64,000 nucleotides of DNA from Marasmius tenuissimus (taxonomy: Eukaryota; Basidiomycota; Agaricomycetes; Agaricales; Marasmiaceae). The stretch covers positions 372,001-436,000 of the forward strand of contig JAQOTA010000068.1 in NCBI GenBank assembly GCA_029532415.1, given 5' to 3'. The notes under the pieces are model-generated. The model was not told where the DNA came from, made no database searches, and saw only the letters and a program-made list of their open reading frames with translations. Below are positions 26,376-36,070 of the stretch, piece after piece (the stretch's first letter is position 1; each line of letters starts with the position of its first letter). A program made the position numbers and the translations under genes.

Positions 26376-26382
26376 TATATAG
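26376..26382 (+). promoter_or_regulatory. TATA-like box, array gene copy 2
   Basis: TATATAG, 96 bp before the ATG at 26478, with a CT-rich leader in between (about 26398-26475). The upstream stretch 25960-26376 holds no gene that I can recognise. Confidence 0.45.
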
Positions 26383-26477
26383 TGTGTCGTGTTTGACACC
26401 CTCCATCGCTCCCTCCATCACCTCGTATCATTTCTTGTACTACCTTTCCTACAGTTTGTTCCCCCCATCTCAAAGAC

Positions 26478-28815
26478 ATGGCTAACTGCTTCTCCAACGC
26501 CTCACACCCGACTATCGGAGACCATGCTAGCTTTCATACCGTAGCCGGGAATTCAACCACCACATACAACAATTACAGCAATTCGCAGAGTGAGGATCGG
26601 ATGATAGTCGTAAGTGCCAGGTTATGCCATTGTCGATTGTGATACTAAACACTTTTTTCGCAGAATGGAAGGACTATCAGGAGAGTATTTGACAGCGACA
26701 TCCATTGTCTTCGCCTTCTGTCATCTGTGATTCTAGGTGTCACTGTCAAGGCAAAGCGGGCATCAACATCCTCGAAGTCGCATGTCGTCAAATTGAAGAA
26801 AATGGTGCAAACTGCTGAAATTTTTGGATGCCCAGGAAGATACACAGCCACTACCCTCGAACCAGTCAATAGGGAGGATCAAGAAATATACGATGAGGTT
26901 GGCGCTGAGATTCGATAGCATGAGATGATACCGATAATTATTCACAGATTGTGGGAGGCGTCCTTCAGGCAGCAGTGTCCCATCGGTGAGTTAGCGAGGG
27001 CCGAAACATTTTTCCATCAGTCATTCTTACGGGATGTTGCAGGTCGGCACGACTTACTCAGGTATTTGCAGTAACCAAGTCGTTGGGCACATTCACAATG
27101 TTATCGTACAATGGTAGGTTTACAATCAGTAATCATTATTAGAGGTGCTGAAAGGCAGCAGAACTCGCAAACGGAATGGACGTTGTCAATCAGTACATGA
27201 ATAAGAATTGGATTGTATACTACTACTTGAATGAAATACATGTATGTTTCTTACCTGGGCTCCCTTCCCCACTGAGTAGCTTCTGCAGGCAATTGCAATC
27301 CAATCTTTGCGCGATGACGAAGCACTGACATTTCCGGTGAGCTCTCTATTTTTAGCACTGCCCTGGCGTTAATGGCAAACAGGTGACGGAACGTTGGGCG
27401 GACTGGTCAGTCGACTTCAAAACATTGACTTGGTACTACAACCCCGCTTTCCTCTCCCTCAATCCACCGAGTGAAGACAGCCTCAAACCATTTGACAACC
27501 CCATCCCTCCACTTCTCCAAGACACCCCTCCACGACTTGATGCCACCGAAATCCTCGCCCACGTCGAGGAAACCTTTGGTGACTTTCTGTACCTAATTGC
27601 ATCAGATGCAGGGTGGACCATTGATGACCTGTCAAACTACACCCAAAATGGCCTTCTGACGTTTGGGGCAGTTGCCGATGACAACAGACCCGGAATACTT
27701 GCCCACTTTCCTTCCACTCCCTCACCTGAGTCATTTTGTGAGAGTTTCAGCCCCGGTGTCAGAGCCAGTTATTCCAGCTTGGGTATGTCCACTACTTGAG
27801 TCCATATCCCTCTTGCTGACTTGTTTAGTGCCTTGGCGAGTGGATCTCTCTTTCCGAGAGACTGGCAATGTCAAAGTGTCCCTTGGGATTGGCCTGCGCA
27901 TTCCAAACAATGACCGAATCCAACTTTGTTCCGCCTATCTTGCCCAGTCCCTCCACTTCTGCGAGGACTGCAGTGATGTGGAGGATGTTGGTAAGTGTTG
28001 CTTTGGATACCTTTGGTTGTCTCATCTGAGTTGTCTGCCTGTTCAGTTTATATTGATCAAGTTGGACTCTATCTTGAAGGTGTCTTCCTTGAAGACCCTA
28101 CAACACATCCAGAACCTGCATACCTCTTTGTCACACCTCTACACACTGAGCTCATCAACGGCCTACATTGTGTCCGGTATCCATTCTCTCAAAGCCTAGT
28201 CTACTGGTCCAGTGACCCGCATGGAAGGAATAGAATTGCTGAGGAGGATTGGGAGAGATTGGGGATCCCCAAGTTGAGTGTGGAGGGGTTCATTAGGTCT
28301 TGGTGGAATGACAGGGAATACCAAACCATCTGAGAAGTACTTTGCCAGAAGGGTTATGACTTGGATGGGAAGCAATATGCTCGTGATCATGGATATCCGA
28401 AGTTGATACTTGGTGAGTATTATTTTTTTTCTCCCGGGAATCAACACCAACAATACTTTTACTCAGGTGATCCTCACGATACTGCCAGATTCCAAGACCT
28501 TGAACACTCCAAGTCGGACTCAGAACCCAAAACTCCTCCCTCACCTTCACACCTTACAAGACTGTCCACCCCTCCAGTTGCAGAGACTCCTGTGGGAGAT
28601 GACATGGAAACCAAATCCACGGCGACACTATCGACAGAAATGGAAGGTCCATCAACTCACTGGGCCAAACGGGGATTCCTGAAGAGATGGCGTACGTACT
28701 ATATTTCATCTACGCCTGTATATGTCGAGGTTCTGATGCGCACTTTCCAGATGACTTGGTATTGGAGACCGTTACCTGCGCGGATGATTTGGATTACTCC
28801 GTAGTCGCATGTTAG
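26478..28815 (+). pseudogene. Array gene copy 2, with premature stop
   Basis: Same eleven-exon plan as copy 1. The N-terminus reads 'MANCFSNASHPTIGDHASFH', and the Trp-rich, VPWRVDLSF and YWSSDPHGRN segments are all in frame. In the ninth exon the codon corresponding to CGA (Arg) in copies 1 and 3 is TGA (28331-28333), after 'WNDREYQTI'. This removes the GYDLDGKQYARDHGYP segment and the Ser/Pro-rich tail, roughly the last 140-150 residues. Everything downstream of the stop, including splice sites and the final TAG at 28813-28815, is still intact, so the mutation is young. A truncated protein could still be made; no other break was found. Confidence 0.75.
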
Positions 28816-29440
28816 TTCAACGTTCAGTATTTTGTATCATTTTGAGTTCCTTCGTAACTCCCGCCTGATTTCTATGTTTGTATGTAACTTTGCCCTTCCA
28901 TATTCAGTTTGAATGGATCCCTCAAATGGCTCTCGTCATATCCGAGTAGAAAGGGAACACTTGTCATAGGCTATAGTGAACGATGCGCTGGGCTCGTTAC
29001 CCTGGAAGTCAATTCCCAGACTTCGCGCTGCTTTAGGATCCAACGGCTTACTCGCACGAGAGCCTATGGTCATCGTCTTTGGTCGAATTCAAGGATCGTG
29101 ATCATTGGTATGAGGAACGTGAACTCCGATTGTTGTGAGCCGAACTATACTTCTACACCTTCATACACAATCCCTTGTGAGCTGCTGCAATGCCCGCCTT
29201 GAATGTTCTATTCCATATGAGAAACAACCTTGACCGACGAGTAACAGAGAGGCGCAGTACGATCATTCTTGAACCATTTCCTTTTCAATTCGCCTCAAGG
29301 CCGGGGTTGTTCGTCTCGGGGGTTCCAACCTCAACATGAGCGATAGTTGGCTGAATCTTTGTAGTCAGTGGTGATAACAGACAGGAGTGGCTCACGACGG
29401 TCAGAATGAATCAACTCACATCCCATGGGCTAAGACCAAC
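28816..29440 (+). other. Array spacer after the copy 2 gene
   Basis: Counterpart of 281-880 and 15351-15940, but clearly more diverged from both than they are from each other. No gene is recognised. Confidence 0.5.
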
Positions 29441-31110
29441 TGATTTGAGTCGTAGTCTGCGCCACAATGCAATCGATGTAAGTCTCCTGAGGGAAGGGAT
29501 AAGATCCTCAGGCTAATGAGCTATACGATGATATGTGGGCCCGAGGACTCAGCGCAAAATCTCATTGATTTGCTGAATTTGAGTTGCGGGAATCTGGACT
29601 GAGGATGTCGAGCGAACGAAAGTTTCAACTGAAGAACCGACGGCAGATCCCATCATTCTGCTTCTCGAGTAGATGGAAAACCGGTCGATCATGGCCTTAT
29701 GCACTCCATATCAGTATTTCCGTGTACTTGTCGCAAGTAGTACAAAGAGGACGGTATCCAGCCTGGGAATGAGCTCAATTGAGATTTATCGAGAGACGGG
29801 TCAATGACAGTGACTGTCTGAAAGGCAAGTAGGACCCCCCAAGCCCTCGGGTTGCGCCCGTGATCAAAACATTCTACCGTTAAAAGATGCTATGAAGCTG
29901 ATACGCCGACGGTATCAGAACCAGGAAGGTATTCACCTTACACTGACGAGAGGGTCTATCCTTGTCGAGAGCGGTGAGCCTCGCGTCTCACTCTGATGCT
30001 TAGACCTCCGAGTCAACCTTGAGGATAGAAAACTGTCTGTCTTTGTTGACTTTGGAAAATCTGGTGTACGGAAGCTTTATCAGTATGGCGATTAAAGTGT
30101 TTGTTTGATCATTCGAGACGAGCGGTATAAAGCCCAGTCACGCACCATCTCAGTGAATTTGCCGTGTTCGACATTTATCGAGATAACGCTAACGCATAAT
30201 GTGAGCTCGAAGCTCAAACACCTTTTCTAGAGCCAGTACGTTTCGACTTTGAACTTAAACTCCAGCAGTTCCTGCTGTCAAGAAACTCGTCAGTGAGTCC
30301 AGCGCTACGGTTCATTCAATTATTATTCGTCCCTTCTCCATGCGGTGCGTCAGGGGCTCGGCTGTTGTCAGATAACCAACGTTTCCATTACCAAGGTCAC
30401 TACAAAGCAAAAGTGTCGCTGGGTCTTCGAAACAATTTAGATTGCCACTTGTTCAGATTTGTAGATTGGAGGCGCGGGTTCCTTGTTGAAGGTTTCGGCG
30501 AGTCGGGAATTTGACCCCGACCTGGATGAAGGCGAATCGAAGACGATATCAGCAGCAACCCGGGCGAGGCAAAAACGGAGGATCTCCTATGTTTGAAGGA
30601 GGTGTTGATTACCGACATGAAAATGACATTGGTGGCCTTGGTCAAGAGAGGCGGATTGATAGCGTTGAAGCCAAGTTCGACTTTGAGACGTTGGGGGGTC
30701 CGGGGTGTAAGGTAGGATGTGAATGTACAAACGGGGCGAGCAGAGGATTGGAGCAAATAAATATACGGGCATCGAGTCGGCTTGACGGTTTTTCAAGCTT
30801 GTTGACGGACAGTTCGACCGCCAGATAATCTTGATACTGTTATTTGGCGGAATGTTGCTGCTCGGTCACTCAAAACCAAGCCATGTCTTGAAGCCGTGCA
30901 TATGTAATGATTGTCACAAATGAATTCATAGATAGGGCAATGGATTTTTGGGAGAATCCCACAGTGACACAGGACCTTGGACGAAGAGAAAGGAGTAGTC
31001 GTGGGTGGGCAGCGAAAGTCGGGTTCCTAAACATGAGCATTCGAGGACTGTCAGAAAATTCTCTGAAAAAAAAAAAAAACCCTAAAGAGGACACTGAAGG
31101 AGAGTTCTGA
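29440..31110 (+). pseudogene. Decayed gene block R1, unit 3
   Basis: Counterpart of 880-2600. 'VNLEDRKLSVFVDFGKSGVR' is readable near 30015-30075 and is about 97% identical at the DNA level to unit 1 there, while the back part resembles unit 2. A run of 14 A (31066-31079) is unique to this unit. Confidence 0.4.
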
Positions 31111-31359
31111 AGACTCACCTCAGTGAAAGCCCTGCTTGCCTCGCAAGTCCGAGTCAATGAGCGACCGCTTCGACGCGGATAGTACACCAAATCTGACCAA
31201 AGTATGAGTGGATGTTTGCGAGCTACAGGTTCACCATCTCGGGGGAAAATAATTCTGTAGACCCTGATTGGGGTCTTGAAGCTGGTATCGAGGTATCGTT
31301 CTCGAATAGACTCCAACGCAGAGGCAATCACGGGGTGTGATTGTGGTGGTTCGGGTCAA

Positions 31360-33290
31360 GACGTTTGGCGCCAACTTAGCGCTGGTACTCGGGGTCTAAC
31401 CGAAACCATCACCGCCAACATCCACGTCCTTGACTCTTTCTCTTTTCGTATCGCCGTCCCTCTACAAACTACACAAACTCAAACATGACACTTGGAGTTA
31501 GGACTCCTCGTTGCTGCTACGTCAATTCTCCAATCAGACAAACTCAAGAGTGATGACATTGTTTGGCTCTACCCGTGAGTGTTTCTCCGCCCTCTGCCGC
31601 CTGTGGACTCTGCATTGAACTTATTAGCTTATAAAGGCGGTCATCAGTTGTTATTTGAGGGGATCTGACTTGAAGGGTGCGTGGTTTACTTTATGGTGCA
31701 TGAACATCCAGCCTGATGTAAAAGTTCAAGTTCTTTGAACGCCTCCTTGCCCTCTGATTACGCCAACGCCGTCACCTTGAATTTGATGCACCTCTACGCA
31801 ACGCACGCATCCACCCGCGCCTCGGTTCGCCCGCGTCCAACCAAAGAAACAGACCAAAAGAACACTCCTAAACGAAGAGTCGGTTTTCTTGCCAGATGGA
31901 GCCAAAAACCGACCGCTTGACGAGAGTAGAGGGTAGAGAATAGTCTGATAGCCTTCAGTCAATGTGGAGGTATGTTCCTTTTTCTCAGTTGTCATCGTCG
32001 CTATGAACATTCAGACTATCATTTTTCGGCTACGCCTTGACGTGTTCCTTCCTTTTTGACCGTCCAAGCTGACCTCTGCTCTATCAGTAGGTTATCTACG
32101 AAACATATCCGCACATCTATCACGATCTAGCTTCATTCAATCGCTCGTTCACCAAGACTCGACGCGATATCCGGATTTTGTTAGAAAACTGACCCCGTTG
32201 TCGGCGGTTCGACACCAATAGACGAGAAACCAACATATCGGTCGCTGTCAGCTCTCCATTTGGCTTTTGCCTGCATCCCAGCCAGCCGTCTATCTGCCTC
32301 TACGCCAATGGCAGCCATCAGAGACACAGCAACTCGACCGACACCCAACCCTCCCCTCCTACCATAATCACCAACGAAAATTTCAAGAGCACCACTTCGC
32401 CGCCATCCTTGCTCGCCTATTATTTCACTCATTTCCCTTCTACCGACTAAACCGACTGCAATTCGGCTGCAAATTTTGCCTTTGACGTCGTCTATTCCTT
32501 GGGAGCTCTGGGCTTGCAACCACGACGGTGTATCCTCTGGCGGTTGAATGAACCCAGGAAGAGTGGGGGGCTCGACAATCTTGGCCACGCCGGTCTCGTC
32601 ATGAAGACCGGCTCCAGCCAGATACCAGCGACAATTATCACGGCCACAGCTCAGTGGGGTAGACGAAGGAGAATGGTTAGTAGTTGGCGTATTGGTCGAC
32701 GAACCCATCCCCCGTTGTTAGGACCTGTTTACCCGTACTCGGCTAAATTGAGCATCCAAGCCCTCCCTCTCGCTCATGAAAGCCTTCATCCATTCAAATC
32801 CTATTCGAGATTCTCGACAACCAGTCCGAAGTCTATACCTTCCTCCCACCACTTCCTCATGCATGATTCCTATATTCCTCCGCGCCATCACGACCCGCAT
32901 ATTCGAAGCAGGCGTGGGTCTGAGGACGATCTGTAGAATGGAGCCAGAAGTTGGCGTAGGGCTGCTGGGAGTGCGGTTAGAAGGACCGACTTTGGGCAAC
33001 CACAGTGGTACAGCTGAAGAGTCGACGAGACGGGTATTCTGGCGCGGAGATGATCAGACGGTGGACAAGGGCCATCAGCGTTGACCTTGGGGACTGATAT
33101 TGAATCAAGGCACGCTGGTAACGATTTCGGCGCATTCACGGTTGCCCAGCACCCAACTTCGCCCACAGGAAGATCTGTTTACTTTGTCGACTACCTACCA
33201 TCGCCATCTCCGCTAGCCTGCCGTACCGTTCGGGTATGAGTGACCATCCAACTTGAACGGTGGCCACAGCTCGAGTATAGCCTACTGATG
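31360..33290 (+). pseudogene. Decayed gene block R2 (front part), unit 3
   Basis: The first exon has lost its ATG (reads TTG at the position matching 18048) but keeps 'ELGLLVAATSILQSDKLK'. The DYANAVTLNL exon (31737-31920) stays open to 'RVGFLARWSQKPTA' and then meets TGA. A later exon contains 'PSFIQSL' and 'ILWRLNEPRKSGGLDNLGHA' (from about 32535). After about 33100 the sequence lines up with R3 rather than R2. Confidence 0.45.
31364..31383. promoter_or_regulatory. E2F-like palindromic motif, R2 unit 3
   Basis: TTTGGCGCCAACTTAGCGCT, last base changed relative to units 1 and 2, about 115 bp before the first exon position. Confidence 0.4.
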
Positions 33291-34680
33291 GGATATGGCT
33301 GGCGATCGTCGAGCTACCGTGCCTACGTATCTGGTCTCAGAACTGCCGTTACAAAGGTCGAGGTCGGATGACGCCTACTGCAGGTGTATCTATTCCATCT
33401 TCCGAATCCTCGAGCTCGGGTTGGGGTTTGGTCCCCAAAAACTGGAACTCTCCTGTACCTCTCCTCGTCCACAACGTCACCTGTACTCTATATGCGCTCA
33501 TCCTTCGACCATCATGATCGCTACGGTGACTATCTCGTCCTCCGAAACCCGAAAACAGGTCGTATCTCTCTCTTTGGACACCACGCTGGATCTCGTACAC
33601 CCTTTCCCCAAGTGCCCACCGACACACCCTTCGCCACCCCGAAACAACCATACTCTTTCGTATCGGTCAGCAATATGATCGATACCTTCGAGCCTCGGCG
33701 ACTGTGAAACTTCCGAGTATGAGAATCGAAACGGCCTCGGTATTTGGAAGAGAGGCTTGAAGAGATGCCGGTGTTGGATGATAATGGCGCTGGGGATGGG
33801 GAAGACTGGGCTCTCAAGGATTCGGAATCTCACGTCCACAACTATATCCGTCGCCCACGACGTTGCACTTCATACCCCGCTTTTGCTCCCCGTATGGTTC
33901 GTTTCCCCGTCGTCCGACTGACGATGGGCGACACACCTCGGCTACCAAACTCGAGATTGGGCTTCCGACTTTGCCACTGCAGCTTTCGAGGTTTGTAGGG
34001 ATACAGACATGGGGGCTGGGTCGCCCGTACCTTCTGTTATCTGTCTCTCTTACTATGGAGAGCTCTTGCAGTCTCTACGACTGGCTTGATGTCATATCTT
34101 TCTGACCCGTCGTGCTGACGAGGGCTCGGGGACGAGGGAAATGGGTGATCTGTCGGGGATATCCGTGCCGATAGAGTATTATTTATGATTAAAAGGGCGG
34201 TCAGGCAGTCTTTCCAGATCAAGTCAAGGATGGCGGGTGTTAGGGGAACCAACGATTGGCAGATCGGACCCATGCCGACTGGTGAATATTCGCGCCAAAT
34301 CGATTCGTGCTGTTTGCGCCGTGTTTACCTTCTCCACTACCCGAGTACATCTCGAGGGGTCGCCGTCGTTGATCTGTGTATCGCATGGATAGTTGGAGAC
34401 TGAGGTGCCGATCTTTGGTGGGAGGAAAAGGAGATACGGTGACGGAGAATTGGAGGCTGCAGGTAAGAAGTGTCGATCTCCCTCGTTAGACCGGCGCTGA
34501 CAGTGACTTCTCCGGGATTAACAGGTTGATGGCGGTGACACGACCTTGAGCTTGAGCGATGGCCATCGATGCTTGCAGCACAAAGCAGCGCTCAACGCCG
34601 TTGAATGGATTGATAGGAGCCTGGATTAGTACGTAGCGAGGCGCCTGGCTATTTCCGCCTACCCAGAGTATAAGTAGGTA
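33290..34680 (+). pseudogene. Decayed R3 tail, unit 3 (fused behind R2)
   Basis: From 33295 the frame 'MAGDRRATVPTYLVSELPLQ' aligns with 'LEDNRPTVVVICRGTEPAYP' of R3 in unit 2. The stretch 33505-33675 aligns with 23850-24030 of R3 and more loosely with 4885-5005 of R2. The tail exon 'GKGDTVTENWRLQ' (about 34426-34464) and the following 'VDGGDTTLSLSDG' (34526) are the most readable copies of the R3 C-terminal exons. The front half of R3 is missing. Confidence 0.4.
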
Positions 34681-34889
34681 GGTGGGTTCTATGTTCGCTT
34701 ACTATAGCAAGGCCAGCATGCCTCTGAATTACTTACACACATTTAGATCGTACCTTTCCTTGGTCCCGATCGATACCCATATCTAATAGATCATGAATGA
34801 GGGCTTAGCGCTTAGGGTCGAGGGCTCGTCCCTACCTTATCGACACGAGCTGAAGCTGAAGACAGTACGTACCAATAGCGGCGTCGGTT

Positions 34890-35635
34890 TTGTCACAACT
34901 CCGATGAGCGAATGTTAAGTATCTCGCTTCAGCCTCCATCACATCGCCCTACGACTTGTTGTTCACCACGATTTCTCAATGAATCTCTCATAAATGATGC
35001 ACAGAATCAATTGAGATCGATTTGAGGCATGCTGGGTCCGCTTGGGAATAGGTTCGAGGCGCTGGTTTCCCCTGGATTCACAAGATTTTGGGAGTCGAAG
35101 TCGGAAGAAGAGAGGCCGGGGACTTCGGGACAGACATCAAGGGCTCTGGGTCGGATTCTCAGGCGCGCTCTTGTGATTTCCGAGGTAAAACAACAGCCTC
35201 AACGACCTTGCCAGTGAAGCAAGTACACGATTCTAGTTTTTCTAATTCTGGCACGTTCATAAACCTCATCCGCCAGCTCGACCTCCCAGTTTTCGAGGAG
35301 CTTGTCGAGACATGGCGGCCAGTACACAGCGACCCGTCTGGCGACTTGGTGAGCTGAATTGAGTCATCGGAAACCTGCCACTACAATGCAGAGTGATCAC
35401 GGGTGATTCGAAGTACCCTCGGGCTGAGAAGGTAACAGAAGATAGCTGCGGAGGGCTGGCCGAAATCGAGGTGCAAGATCCGAGTCGTGGAGGGAGGACT
35501 GTCGTGAAACGACTCGTTTTGCTCGAATCGAACAACTCACATCATTCACATTTTTTTCCAGAACTTGCTGTGGACGAAGCTAATCTACGCGATCTCGGCA
35601 TTGGGGCTATGAACCTAGAGTTATTCACATAGTAA
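34890..35635 (+). pseudogene. R4 block, unit 3 (best-preserved copy)
   Basis: Three coding islands in order: 'MLGPLGNRFEALVSPGFTRF' (35029-35190), 'LDLPVFEELVETWRPVHSDP' (35279-35345, preceded by a CAG acceptor and followed by GTGAGC), and 35393-35632, which runs 80 codons from 'ITGDSKYPRAEKVTED' through 'FFPELAVDEANLRDLGIGAM' to a TAG. The last island is clean coding sequence, but I could not join it in frame to the previous exon. It may be a fragment or may use a splice site that I missed. Family not recognised. It lies about 330 bp upstream of the TATA-like box of array gene copy 3. Confidence 0.4.
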
Positions 35636-35967
35636 GCGTCAGTTATGCACAATGTCTACATACTTGATCGATTGAACGCGAACCGTTTGGTTTCACAATC
35701 GGTGAGACTCTCTGTCTGCGGAGGTATAGAATGTGGATGTTGCCAGCCCCTTCTACTATGTTTCTGCCGAGTCAACTTGAATATACGCCTCATGATAGAT
35801 ACTTCCCCTGCACGTTTGAGATTGATAATGGGCTGGCCACGGGATCAAACACTGCTGTTAAAGATGATGATTACTTCCGTGACGGTAAGTCTGCGGAAGC
35901 GCTCATGGGAGATACGGAGGAGATACGACCTCGTGTTGAATGTGAGACAGCTGTTAGGCCCAACTCG

Positions 35968-35974
35968 TATATAG
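35968..35974 (+). promoter_or_regulatory. TATA-like box, array gene copy 3
   Basis: TATATAG, 97 bp before the ATG at 36071, followed by a CT-rich leader (about 35998-36066). Confidence 0.45.
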
Positions 35975-36070
35975 TGTGCGTCGTGTTCGATGACCCCCAC
36001 CGTTCCCTCCCCCACCTCGTACCTTCTCTCGTAACCTCTTCCTCTCCATTCATTCCTCCATCTCAAAGAC

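Larger units (their letters stand above)
15351..28815 (+). repeat. Tandem segmental repeat, unit 2 (~13.5 kb)
   Basis: Second unit, with the same block order as unit 1 but a shorter spacer between R2 and R3 (about 20520-21780). Parts of it (17200-17410, 18690-18840) are about 95-97% identical to unit 3 rather than unit 1, while its beginning is nearly identical to the start of unit 1, so relatedness changes along the unit. Its array gene (copy 2) carries a nonsense codon. Confidence 0.85.

Noticed and set aside
31066..31079. Run of 14 A, considered as the poly-A tail of a retroposed copy
   Set aside because: It sits within repeat sequence shared with units 1 and 2 that have shorter A-runs at the same place; simple homopolymer growth explains it.
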